Program-made: the position numbers and the translations under genes
From: a virus
Length of the DNA stretch: 30,499 bases
IMG/VR virus record: IMGVR_UViG_3300030389_001651
Location: 1-30,499 of that record
Reading direction: 5' to 3' (one strand)
In this document: positions 1-7,310 of the stretch, piece after piece
How positions within the stretch are numbered: the first letter of the stretch is position 1
How the letters are laid out: every line of letters starts with the position of its first letter
The notes under the pieces: model-generated
Seen by the model: only the letters and a program-made list of their open reading frames with translations
Database searches by the model: none
What the model was told of the DNA's origin: nothing

Positions 1-315
1 TCCAACAACCGTAGCTAAAGATTCTCTATCTACTGTTTGTTGAACTAAGTGTATTCCACCTTCAGTAACCGCTTTGCCTTTATAGGGTAAAATTAATATT
101 CTCCACCCTGTAGGTTGTGGCATACGATCTAAAAATGATTTTTCTAATAATGTTGGATCTAAAACCCTAGCTGATTCTTTAACATAAGCTAAGTTTGTTG
201 GATTTGTAGGTCCACCATCTTCTGTTGGTGTTTCTACTGAGTTTTTGTTTTTTTGTTTTTGCTCCGCCTCGATAGACTTTGCAACATGATCAGGAACCTG
301 TATCTTTGATGTCAT
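1..315 (-). CDS. GroES-like co-chaperonin, partial (C-terminus off the left edge)
   Basis: The frame is open from an ATG at 315 to the window edge, giving 105 residues. Residues 1-65 are a charged, low-complexity extension. From residue 69 (PTGWRILILPYKGKAVTEGG) the protein has the beginning of a Cpn10/GroES beta-barrel, then IHLVQQ where GroES has its GroEL-binding mobile loop (usually IVL). The segment ESLATVVG matches the conserved strand after the loop, GEVLAVG in GroES. GroES caps GroEL; phage versions such as T4 gp31 help fold the capsid protein. The start overlaps the end of the upstream gene by 26 bp, as expected in a packed late operon. The family call rests on a short segment and the second half is missing. 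A structural protein with a Cpn10-like fold is the alternative. Confidence 0.6.
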   Translation of the reverse strand, partial: MTSKIQVPDHVAKSIEAEQKQKNKNSVETPTEDGGPTNPTNLAYVKESARVLDPTLLEKSFLDRMPQPTGWRILILPYKGKAVTEGGIHLVQQTVDRESLATVVG

Positions 316-499
316 CTTGTATGTTTTTCCCTAGCAGTTCTCTAAAAATATTTTCTGAGTCAGCGAGAGAACTGTATCGCCCACGCAGAAATTCATACTG
401 AGAAAAATCACTACAGCCTGCTAACATAGCATCTTTAGTGTCTTCTCGCCTTGCCTCAATTTCTTTTAAAAACTTTTTAGCAAGCCAAACCGAATCCAT
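290..499 (-). CDS. Small helical protein of unknown function, 69 aa
   Basis: This is a charged, probably all-helical protein. It has a short N-terminal helix (WLAKKFLKEIEARRED), a CSDFSQYEFLRGR segment and a second helix ending in RELLGKN. It resembles small proteins often found between portal and capsid genes in phages, but I assign no family. Its ATG overlaps the stop of the upstream gene by one base, which suggests translational coupling. It lies inside the portal-to-GroES-like block and is probably co-expressed with virion genes. Confidence 0.7.
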   Translation of the reverse strand: MDSVWLAKKFLKEIEARREDTKDAMLAGCSDFSQYEFLRGRYSSLADSENIFRELLGKNIQDDIKDTGS

Positions 500-705
500 T
501 AATAAACACCAGAAAACTTACCACCGAACTCTGCTATACCCATGCCTCTAGCTTTACCTTTGCCCATACCAGGTTTAGGTTTTACATTTGTATCAAAAGT
601 TCCTTGGTTTGTTTTTAAAGACACACTGCCTTTATTACTGTAAGGATTTTTATTTTTCATTACAGTAGGTGTTTTTTGTTGATTGATTTCTGTTCTTTTA
701 ATCAT
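499..705 (-). CDS. Small basic Gly/Lys-rich protein, up to 68 aa
   Basis: I do not recognise this protein. It is basic and low in complexity, rich in K, N, G and T, with a KPKPGMGKGKARGMG stretch and a C-terminal EFGGKFSGVY. It could be disordered and bind nucleic acid. The first ATG is at 705; a second in-frame ATG at 660 would give a 53-aa product, and neither has a convincing Shine-Dalgarno. It follows the portal gene after 39 bp and is coupled to the next gene by a one-base overlap. Confidence 0.55.
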   Translation of the reverse strand: MIKRTEINQQKTPTVMKNKNPYSNKGSVSLKTNQGTFDTNVKPKPGMGKGKARGMGIAEFGGKFSGVY

Positions 706-744
706 GTTTGGTATTATGAATACTTAAAATAAATTTTGCAACTA

Positions 745-3207
745 TTAATTTCTAGTAAGTAAATCTAAATTTTTAAATTCACGTTGTTGATCTAGTCTAG
801 CTCTAGCTGTTTCGTCACGCATTTCAGCAATTTCTTCTGAAGTGTCAATTCTTTCTCGATCTATTTGAGCTCTAGTTGCAGCGTCTTGTGCTTTTCTATT
901 TTCTTGTGCAATAAACTGTTGTTGCTCCATAGCTAATTCTTGTCCTTTCAAGGCTAGCTCTTGTTTTCTTATAGCTACTAATGGATCTTCGTCATCAGGA
1001 GATGCTATTTTAGATGTATATTCAGCAATAAGCTGTGACATAATCGGAGCAGAAAACTGAGCTAACACATTATTAGCTTCTAGCATAATTGCTTTTTGTT
1101 CAGCTGGACTAACTTGTTGAGCTTGTTGTTGTAATTGTTGAAACTGTTGCATAGCCTCTGGTGGCATTTGTTGTTGAGCTAAAATATCAGCTTTCATTTG
1201 TAAATGTTCCATAATGTGTGCATGTATCAAAGCTTGTACTTGTGCGTTCATTTGAACAGGAGGTGTATTTAACAAACTCATGTGTGTAGCTATGTGTGCA
1301 TCATGATTTTGTTCTGGGAAAGCTTTGGCAGGATTACCAAGCAATAATGCGTTGTTTTCAAAACCCGCTTCTTGTGGTTGTGGTTTAGTTGGTGGAGGAG
1401 GCATTAATATTTGTTCTATATTATCCACTCCAATTGCTGAGTACATACGCTTATAGGATTCATAAATGCCTGCTGCACCGTGCACTTCTGGGTTAGATTG
1501 CACTAATTGCATCATTTCTTGTGCCATGGCAATACGTTGCGATTGACTGAAAATATCTGGATTAGATATGGGGAATATATCAATTCTGTCGTCAAAGTCA
1601 GACAACTTAATCGAGGTATTGCCATTAGCGATTGCATATGGATATTCAGGTGGTAAATATTCTTGAAATACATTCGCAAGGATACGAAATTCTTTCTTTT
1701 GTGAGTTATGTAAACGCTTGTGAATAGCAGACAGAACTTTTGTAGATCTTTCAAGCAAAGCTAATGTTGTACCTACAGGTGCATTTGGATTACCTTGACC
1801 AACGTTAATTTCAGCAATAGAGGCAAACCTTTGGCCTGAATTTACCAGTAAATTTAACAAGCTTAAAAGTGTTTGACTGGGCTCTTTAAAAGGTAATGGC
1901 TGTATAGCCTGTCCTAAAATACCGCCTGGAGCATCAACATCTCTAAATTCGCCTGGTTGTAATGGTGTATCCTCGTCTCTAATCCTAATACCACGTGTTT
2001 TAAAGCCTGCAGGTAGGTTTGCAAGGGTACCAGCGTCTATCAACTGCCTTAAAATACTGGTTGAAGCCTTAGAAAGTCCTCCAATCATGTGAGTTAGGCC
2101 AAAACCGTAGAATCCTAGACCAGGTAAAAACTTAAAATGCACAAAATACTCTATTTTTTTACGTAACGGGTCATTTTCAGCATAATTACGGTAAATACTT
2201 AAAACGTTATTACTATTAGCATCTATGGTTACGATATAAGGTAGCTTCACACCTGTAACATTACCTTCTTCATCTACATCTTCAAAGCCATCTATATCTA
2301 AATTACAGTGTACTTCGTATAAAACCGATACTTCGCCAAGATCATAACTAGGTTCAAGGCCTGATAACTCATCTATTTCTTCTTGAACTTGACTATTTTC
2401 ATTCGAATAACTATTACTTACATCTATTTTTCTATAAAAACCTATAGCTTGCAGCTTTTTAAGCTCGTTTTCAGGCATTTTTACTAGATTTGTAATTCTA
2501 GGACAAGTTTCTAAGTCAGTTGTAAAATAAGGGACAATTAAATCTTCTGGTGCTATAAATTTAGATACCGCACGACCAAGGTTTTCATCATAATATATTT
2601 TTTTAAATGCCGAACCAGCTAAAGGTAGATAAAAAAGCATTTGATCTAGCTCTTCATCAAACTCTTCCATAACATGCACAATTTGATAGTTCATAAAATC
2701 AGCAACTCTTTGTGCTTGTTCTTCTACTACTGAATCATATTTGCCAACTATTTGTGTTTTAACAGGACCACCTGAAGGTAGTAATTCTTTATATGCTTGA
2801 GCTTGAAAATTAGTTACAGCTTCTCCTAACAAAGGATGTATCACACCAGATGCACCAGCAAAAGGCTCTGATCTTTCTTGATCAAACTTCATGCCTAGGT
2901 ATTTAAGACCGTCTGTATATGTTTTTTCCCAGTCTTCTCTGGAGGATTTATCTTTTTCAATACCCGCTATTAATTCTATTGATATTGTATTAAGTTGATT
3001 GTCGTCTAAAAACTCAGCTAGATTAGATCCAAAACCATCGTCTATTACAGTATCTTCCATACCACTTAAAATAGCACTACCGTCTTCTTGTAACTCAAAT
3101 TCTTCCTCATTTGCCTCTTTTACTGCATCTAAAACCACTGTCATGTCTTCAGTGCCTTGTAAAGAATTTATAGGATCTGTAGTGTTATCTTGTTTTTCAA
3201 TTGCCAT
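745..3207 (-). CDS. Portal protein (head-tail connector), 820 aa
   Basis: The portal forms the dodecameric ring at one capsid vertex through which DNA is packaged and ejected. The call rests on size, on direct coupling to the large terminase (its ATG overlaps the terminase TAA by one base), and on the conserved N-terminal region. That region runs from about residue 90 (REDWEKTYTDGLKYLG) through PFAGASGVIHPLLGEAVTNF (115-134) to LPLAGSAFKKIYYD (194-207), a pattern seen in large podovirus-type portals. The first 85 residues are acidic and probably flexible. The C-terminal part, from about residue 660, is Gln-rich and helical (MQQFQQLQQQAQQ) and ends in a charged coiled coil; this could form the barrel extension or be disordered. 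At 820 aa it exceeds P22 gp1 (725 aa). No frameshift or missing core segment is evident. Confidence 0.88.
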   Translation of the reverse strand: MAIEKQDNTTDPINSLQGTEDMTVVLDAVKEANEEEFELQEDGSAILSGMEDTVIDDGFGSNLAEFLDDNQLNTISIELIAGIEKDKSSREDWEKTYTDGLKYLGMKFDQERSEPFAGASGVIHPLLGEAVTNFQAQAYKELLPSGGPVKTQIVGKYDSVVEEQAQRVADFMNYQIVHVMEEFDEELDQMLFYLPLAGSAFKKIYYDENLGRAVSKFIAPEDLIVPYFTTDLETCPRITNLVKMPENELKKLQAIGFYRKIDVSNSYSNENSQVQEEIDELSGLEPSYDLGEVSVLYEVHCNLDIDGFEDVDEEGNVTGVKLPYIVTIDANSNNVLSIYRNYAENDPLRKKIEYFVHFKFLPGLGFYGFGLTHMIGGLSKASTSILRQLIDAGTLANLPAGFKTRGIRIRDEDTPLQPGEFRDVDAPGGILGQAIQPLPFKEPSQTLLSLLNLLVNSGQRFASIAEINVGQGNPNAPVGTTLALLERSTKVLSAIHKRLHNSQKKEFRILANVFQEYLPPEYPYAIANGNTSIKLSDFDDRIDIFPISNPDIFSQSQRIAMAQEMMQLVQSNPEVHGAAGIYESYKRMYSAIGVDNIEQILMPPPPTKPQPQEAGFENNALLLGNPAKAFPEQNHDAHIATHMSLLNTPPVQMNAQVQALIHAHIMEHLQMKADILAQQQMPPEAMQQFQQLQQQAQQVSPAEQKAIMLEANNVLAQFSAPIMSQLIAEYTSKIASPDDEDPLVAIRKQELALKGQELAMEQQQFIAQENRKAQDAATRAQIDRERIDTSEEIAEMRDETARARLDQQREFKNLDLLTRN

Positions 3208-4676
3208 TAGTAATATGCCCTTTTAATTACAACTCTCTCTTCGTCTGCATAATCATCGTGTAGCGAAACTAAACCACCTTCCCTAAAACGCATTAGGGCT
3301 TGAGACATAGTATCACATAAATCGTCATTTTTACCAAAAGGAAAAGCTGCACATTCTTCAATCATATCTTCTGCAAACTTTTTTTGTGGTGCCCAAACTA
3401 AACCAGATTCAAATATAGGTGCTACAGAGTGCATACGGGTAGATTTATCATGACCTCTAGTAGGTGAGTAATTCACCACAGGTATGCCTAGTCTTCTTAG
3501 CTCATGCGTTAAAGGTGTGCCAGATGCTTTAGATTCAATTAAAGTCATATCAGGATCCCAGTATTTATATTCTTCGTAAGCCACTCGTTTTAGTTCAGGA
3601 AAATCCCAACGGCCCTTTTGTGCGTCTAACAAAATGATAGAGTCTGGGTCATCAGGTGTAGGATTAAATACACCCCAGGTAGAAATGGCAGAGTAGTCAG
3701 AGTTTTGCTTTTTGCTATATGCAGTATCATAACTTTGAATAATATATTTTACAGGTGGCAAGGAATCATATTCCCAAGCGTTCCACCACTCACGTTTAAT
3801 AATCGAACCTTCTTCTGCAGTTGGTGTTTGCATCCACTGGGCGTTCCATTTCTGTGTCGGTAGTGAAGCTTTTACTTTACTTAATTCATCTATATCCCAA
3901 AACTCTGGCCACAAAGGATTACCAGAATCTTCAAAAATAGCAGGAAACTCTACAATATCCCACTGGTCAGCTAACTCTTCCTTTTGAGCCTCTAAAAGCT
4001 TTTCAGTAAGATCTAGTGAACTCCATCTAGTCATAACTAAAATAATAGCTCCTCCTGGTTGTAGCCTTTGTCTAGGACCAGAAGTGTACCATTCCCAACA
4101 AGCCTCCATAGCTGTAGGACTAAGTGCATCTTGTTCAGAATGTGGATCGTCAATAATTAACAAATCAGCACCACGGCCTGTTATAGCACCACCTACACCA
4201 GCAGCAAAATATTCACCACCTTTGTTGGTTTCCCATCGTCCTGCTGATTTAGAATCAGCTTGTAGTTCTACTTTACTAAATATTTTTTTATATTCTTCGG
4301 TATCCATCATGTTTCTAACTTTACGACCAAACCTTACAGCTAGCTCTCCTGTGTGAGTAGTTTGCATAATTTTACGATTTGGTTGTTTACCCATTATCCA
4401 AGCAGGAAAATAGGTAGAGCAAAACTCAGATTTGGTGTGTCTTGGTGGCATATTTATGATTAACCGTTTACAAGTGCCGTTAGCAACTTCTTCTAGCTTT
4501 TGTGCAAAAATTTTATGATGTCTACCACAAATAAACTCTGGCCACATGTAATTTATAAAATCTAAAAAAGATTCTTGACATTTATTTTGTTGTTCGATTA
4601 AAGCAAGACGCTCTTGCAACATTAAAGTTTCGCGTATTTCTGAATCAGATAAATGCGAAAAGTTAGGATTGGTCAT
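3207..4676 (-). CDS. terL: Terminase large subunit, 489 aa
   Basis: This is the ATP-driven DNA-packaging motor with an endonuclease that cuts concatemers. All key motifs are visible. The Walker A-like loop is NMPPRHTKS (residues 75-83), Walker B is LLIIDDP (172-178), and the TRW coupling motif is in VMTRWSS (214-220). The C-terminal RNase H-like nuclease has candidate metal ligands D316 (QSYDTAY), E381 (LIESKASG) and D452/D455 (NDDLCDTM). Length is normal for the family. The start at 4676 overlaps the end of the upstream gene by 14 bp. The portal follows with a TAATG junction. The small subunit is not adjacent; its likely gene lies about 10 kb away at 14866-15486. Confidence 0.96.
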   Translation of the reverse strand: MTNPNFSHLSDSEIRETLMLQERLALIEQQNKCQESFLDFINYMWPEFICGRHHKIFAQKLEEVANGTCKRLIINMPPRHTKSEFCSTYFPAWIMGKQPNRKIMQTTHTGELAVRFGRKVRNMMDTEEYKKIFSKVELQADSKSAGRWETNKGGEYFAAGVGGAITGRGADLLIIDDPHSEQDALSPTAMEACWEWYTSGPRQRLQPGGAIILVMTRWSSLDLTEKLLEAQKEELADQWDIVEFPAIFEDSGNPLWPEFWDIDELSKVKASLPTQKWNAQWMQTPTAEEGSIIKREWWNAWEYDSLPPVKYIIQSYDTAYSKKQNSDYSAISTWGVFNPTPDDPDSIILLDAQKGRWDFPELKRVAYEEYKYWDPDMTLIESKASGTPLTHELRRLGIPVVNYSPTRGHDKSTRMHSVAPIFESGLVWAPQKKFAEDMIEECAAFPFGKNDDLCDTMSQALMRFREGGLVSLHDDYADEERVVIKRAYY

Positions 4677-4965
4677 CTTTTATAATTTTATCTATTTTTT
4701 TTTCTATTTGTTTTACTTGATTTTGGGCAGCAGCTCTTTCAACTGGATCAGCATTTTTTGATAAACTCAATTCTATTTTTCTTCGTTGTAACAAAGGTTT
4801 TATTTTAGCTAAAGCTGCTTTACTAAGTTTTATTTTACCCCCTGGCCCAAAAGTTTCAGACATAACTCCTGATAACCCTTGACCACGTAATCCTAATTTA
4901 TCAACTAATTGTTGAGCACTAGGATTTAATATTTGATAAAATGGGCCACCAAAAGCCTCACGCAT
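4663..4965 (-). CDS. Frame encoding an extension or separate small protein just before terL
   Basis: From the ATG at 4965 this frame encodes 100 residues: a Gly-rich start (REAFGGPFYQILNPSAQQL) and a basic, helical C-terminus (KQIEKKIDKIIKDDQS). That ATG has no Shine-Dalgarno; the bases before it are pyrimidine- and C-rich. The frame is open upstream without an ATG and reads protein-like sequence (FSAGGSTDVGSITPIPPSE) back to a run of ten A on the coding strand. There the 470-aa gene ends in the other frame. I therefore think most of it is made as a -1 frameshift extension of that gene; independent starts at 4965 remain possible. It overlaps terL by 14 bp. No family recognised. Confidence 0.6.
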   Translation of the reverse strand: MREAFGGPFYQILNPSAQQLVDKLGLRGQGLSGVMSETFGPGGKIKLSKAALAKIKPLLQRRKIELSLSKNADPVERAAAQNQVKQIEKKIDKIIKDDQS

Positions 4966-5024
4966 TTCTGATGGGGGTATAGGAGTTATAGAACCAACAT
5001 CTGTTGATCCACCAGCACTAAAAC

Positions 5025-6437
5025 TTAGTTTTTTTTTTGACCTAATCCCATAGGGACTCTATACGATTGAAGTGCAATAATTTCTTGCTGTATTTTGTCT
5101 ATTTGATCAACCACTTCTTGAGCTCTTTCGAACTCATTATTTCTTACTAGCATATCGTAAGATGTCATAAGATTATTAATTAAAGCATTTAAAGAAAATA
5201 TTTGTTCTTCTGGAGTTTGACTGTTTGCTGGACCTCCAGATTCATAACCTCTTAATTTTCTTAATAGAATAAAATCTTGAACTCTTGGACTATCCATTGT
5301 AAGACCGTCTGCCCCCATCTCTGCTAATTTTAATAAATATTCATAATGAGCATCGCTGTTTATTCTTTTTTGATTTTCTATAGCTTCGCTAATAAGTTTA
5401 GAACTTTCATCTACACCTAGCTCTTTTTGTAATAATTCTAAATATATATTAACTGGTTCGGTCTTAAAAATATTTCGACCTGTTTTAGTTTCTGTTAATA
5501 CATTACCTCTGTAGTCAACTACATCATTTGCAATATATCCTAGATATTCTTGTATTCTTTTTTCACGCTCAGTTGGTTTTGGCACGTCAACCACTGTTGG
5601 ATCTGTATAAGTCACTATTTCATTAGCACTAGGCCCTCCTCTGGCCATCATCATAGGTTCTTGGGGTGTTTGCATTTGTGATCCTCCTAATAATTGTTGC
5701 ATATCTATACCTAAAACTTGAGCTGCTTGCTCTAACTCAGCCTCAGTAATACCGTATTGTTCTAATAATGCGATAATTTCGTCTTCGCTTAAACCTTGTT
5801 GAACAAGTGTTTCAATAACTTGTAATATTTGCATCAATCCCTCTTGAGCCTCTTGCACCTCCATCTGACTAACTTCATCCATAGGCATTTGTGATTGCAT
5901 TTGACCAGATAAATCTGGGGGCATAGGAGTCCCTTGCATTTGCATACCACCGCCTTCTGCCATTGTTTGTATAGGCTGTTGCATTATTTGCATTTCCTCC
6001 ATTGGTTGTGGCACTTGTTGAGGGGGTAATGGAGGCATCATTATTCTTTCTCCAACACTTTCTGGGGTTGGTGGATTTTGCAACTTATCTATTTCATCTA
6101 AATAACCAAATTTTACTAATTCTAAATAGTTTTTTGGGTTGTCTACTAATGTTTGTTTTAAGTTTTTTTGTGCTTCTTGAAGTGCTTGTTCGATAGAAAA
6201 TCTTTCTTTTGCAAAAAATCTACCTAATTCTTCTGGATTTGTAATTAGTAAATTTGAAAATGATGGTGATTGTGTAAATCCATCTGTAGCATCATAAAGT
6301 AAAGGTGCACCAGCCATAGTTCCTAAAGCTAAAAATTTTGGATCTGTAACTGCTGTAGCAGCTATACCAGCTTTGACTAATGATCCTGGCAAGGCTCTAG
6401 ATGCTAAACCGAAGGCTGCTGGTACTTGTAATGCCAT
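5025..6437 (-). CDS. M/Q-rich probable virion or assembly protein, 470 aa
   Basis: The N-terminus is hydrophobic and Ala/Gly-rich (residues 5-50, with AAFGLASRALPG and FLALGTMAGAPLLYD). A long Met/Gln/Pro-rich region follows (about 130-270) containing the repeated turn motif MAEGGG / MARGGPS. A charged helical C-terminal domain contains a third variant, YESGGPAN. Such M-A-x-G-G motifs are common in structural proteins of marine phages; one also occurs in the gene at the right edge of this window. There is a start with TAGGAAT about nine bases upstream. It is the first gene of the terminase-portal block. The stop TAA follows directly after a slippery A AAA AAC, so a 591-aa frameshifted form is likely. 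Function unknown; scaffold, ejection or tail accessory roles are all possible. Confidence 0.75.
   Translation of the reverse strand: MALQVPAAFGLASRALPGSLVKAGIAATAVTDPKFLALGTMAGAPLLYDATDGFTQSPSFSNLLITNPEELGRFFAKERFSIEQALQEAQKNLKQTLVDNPKNYLELVKFGYLDEIDKLQNPPTPESVGERIMMPPLPPQQVPQPMEEMQIMQQPIQTMAEGGGMQMQGTPMPPDLSGQMQSQMPMDEVSQMEVQEAQEGLMQILQVIETLVQQGLSEDEIIALLEQYGITEAELEQAAQVLGIDMQQLLGGSQMQTPQEPMMMARGGPSANEIVTYTDPTVVDVPKPTEREKRIQEYLGYIANDVVDYRGNVLTETKTGRNIFKTEPVNIYLELLQKELGVDESSKLISEAIENQKRINSDAHYEYLLKLAEMGADGLTMDSPRVQDFILLRKLRGYESGGPANSQTPEEQIFSLNALINNLMTSYDMLVRNNEFERAQEVVDQIDKIQQEIIALQSYRVPMGLGQKKN
5028..5038 (-). promoter_or_regulatory. Candidate -1 ribosomal frameshift site (A AAA AAC in a run of ten A)
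   Basis: On the coding strand the end of the 470-aa gene reads CAA AAA AAA AAC TAA. It contains a zero-frame A AAA AAC heptamer (5034-5028), a classic simultaneous-slippage sequence, directly before the stop. A -1 slip enters an open frame that continues to 4663 and adds 121 residues. Downstream, an imperfect hairpin can form, GATCAAC-AGAT-GTTGGTTC with one bulge, about 18 nt past the heptamer; this is farther than the usual 5-9 nt. The A10 run could instead act by polymerase slippage, or be a sequencing or assembly error. Confidence 0.55.
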
Positions 6438-6492
6438 AATATTTTATTCCTAAAATAAATATTAAATTGGGTGCAGTCTGTACGGAGGTAAT

Positions 6493-6567
6493 ATGAAGTA
6501 CATATTTGACCACACCCGCCTTATAGCGATTGTATCATCAAAAATAAAAAATACTAGATTCTTTTAA
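6493..6567 (+). CDS. Possible 24-aa peptide antisense to the terminase-block leader
   Basis: An ATG preceded by CGGAGGTAAT, one of the best Shine-Dalgarno sequences in the window, opens a 24-codon frame (MKYIFDHTRLIAIVSS...) ending in TAA. It lies on the opposite strand to everything around it, and no plus-strand gene follows for 2.4 kb. It could be a genuine small peptide, a leader, or chance. The good ribosome site and the less AT-rich codons in its first half are the only evidence. Confidence 0.3.
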   Translation: MKYIFDHTRLIAIVSSKIKNTRFF

Positions 6568-6705
6568 AAATTAAAATTGTGTGAGAGAAATCTTGTACTT
6601 GTATATGTATATATATTATAGGGTCAGTTTTTTGGTGGTGGGGGGTCTTAAATAATTGTATTTGTATATAAAAATGGGGGTCTAAGGGAACCTAGTTGTT
6701 ATAGC

Positions 6706-6733
6706 AATAAAAAAGGGATCATGCGATCCCCCT
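6706..6733 (-). terminator. Rho-independent terminator for the 8044-6758 gene set
   Basis: Read on the minus strand, it is a perfect 6-bp stem GGGATC-GCAT-GATCCC (6730-6715) followed by six T (6714-6709) and ATT. It sits 25 bases after the last stop codon of the small-gene block. Both stem arms contain a GATC, so it also forms the left end of the GATC cluster. Confidence 0.88.
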
Positions 6734-7021
6734 TTATGATCTACTGATCTGCCGATCTTACGAGTGATACCACATGTCCCATTTCTGCACGATCTCATAA
6801 ACATCTGGATCATGATCCTGTTGATCTACGATCAATTTTTTAAGATCATTAAATACCGCTAATCTATATTCATATCGATCTGGTTTATGATCTAAATACC
6901 CTTGATCCATAAAGTATATATGATCTTCGCACATGATCTTTTCTTTCTTGATCCATTCAACCATATCTTTTGCTTCTTCAATAAATGATCTTTTAAGATC
7001 AACGAAAGAGATAAACCGATC
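6717..7021. repeat. Dense cluster of GATC sites (20 in 305 bp)
   Basis: I counted GATC starting at 6717, 6725, 6738, 6746, 6754, 6791, 6808, 6814, 6823, 6830, 6844, 6877, 6889, 6904, 6922, 6935, 6950, 6987, 6997 and 7018. At this base composition about one would be expected. Five sites lie in non-coding DNA past the stop at 6758. The fifteen inside the gene fall in all three codon phases (10, 1 and 4), so protein sequence alone does not explain them. Neighbouring genes show ordinary GATC counts. Comparable clustering is known at oriC and other Dam/SeqA-controlled origins; its function here is unknown. Confidence 0.9.
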
Positions 7022-7102
7022 ATGTTTGAATTCTCTATTGTTTATCTTTTGATATTTAAGAGCAATTTGTTGCTCATCTTCCCAACGTTCTTGTGCGTTC
7101 AT
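6758..7102 (-). CDS. Unknown acidic/aromatic protein, 114 aa, carrying the GATC cluster
   Basis: A charged helical protein with no recognised family. The N-terminus (ERWEDEQQIALKYQKIN) is amphipathic; the C-terminal half is rich in Asp, Tyr and Trp (QQDHDPDVYEIVQKWDMWY). Asp is often followed by His, Arg, Leu, Gln or Pro, because GAT codons are followed by C-initial codons. That makes the gene a carrier of GATC sites. It overlaps the upstream gene by four bases (ATGA) and is the last gene before a strong terminator. Confidence 0.75.
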   Translation of the reverse strand: MNAQERWEDEQQIALKYQKINNREFKHDRFISFVDLKRSFIEEAKDMVEWIKKEKIMCEDHIYFMDQGYLDHKPDRYEYRLAVFNDLKKLIVDQQDHDPDVYEIVQKWDMWYHS

Positions 7103-7287
7103 TCTAAGCCTCCCATATCTTTTAAAGTTCCAAAACTATGATACATAACAGAATTATCTTCATCTTGTAAATGAAGTTTTAATTGTCCAAAACTATGTAC
7201 CATTACAAAACCTTTTTCTTCATCATCTTTTATTTGTTTCGCAACTTGTTCTGAAACATAATTAGCATATTCTTTTTTATTTTTCAT
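7099..7287 (-). CDS. Small protein with an internal HSFGxLK repeat, 62 aa
   Basis: No known family. The sequence contains two copies of an eight-residue motif, VHSFGQLK (about 30-37) and YHSFGTLK (about 49-56). The DNA also repeats (CCAAAACTATG on the plus strand), so a short internal duplication is likely. The N-terminal half is a Lys/Glu-rich helix. The start has an excellent AGGAGGT seven bases upstream. It is coupled to the following gene by an ATGA overlap. Confidence 0.75.
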   Translation of the reverse strand: MKNKKEYANYVSEQVAKQIKDDEEKGFVMVHSFGQLKLHLQDEDNSVMYHSFGTLKDMGGLE

Positions 7288-7310
7288 ATTACCTCCTTTT
7301 ATTTAACAGA

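Larger units (their letters stand above)
6438..6757. other. Intergenic block upstream of the terminase-portal genes
   Basis: This 320-bp stretch separates the terminase-portal block from the small minus-strand genes and should hold the promoter of the former. I could not fix one. A perfect TATAAT on the minus strand at 6613-6618 lacks a good -35, and a TATAAG lies nearer the gene. It contains GGGGGTCT twice (6647-6654 and 6675-6682), each a few bases from a TTGTATATA-like tract. It also holds a short plus-strand reading frame with a perfect GGAGG and, at its right end, a strong terminator and the first five sites of a GATC cluster. Confidence 0.5.

Noticed and set aside
6613-6618. Perfect TATAAT on the minus strand as promoter of the terminase-portal block
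   Set aside because: No acceptable -35 at 15-19 bases upstream (a C-rich tract is there), so not called as a promoter.
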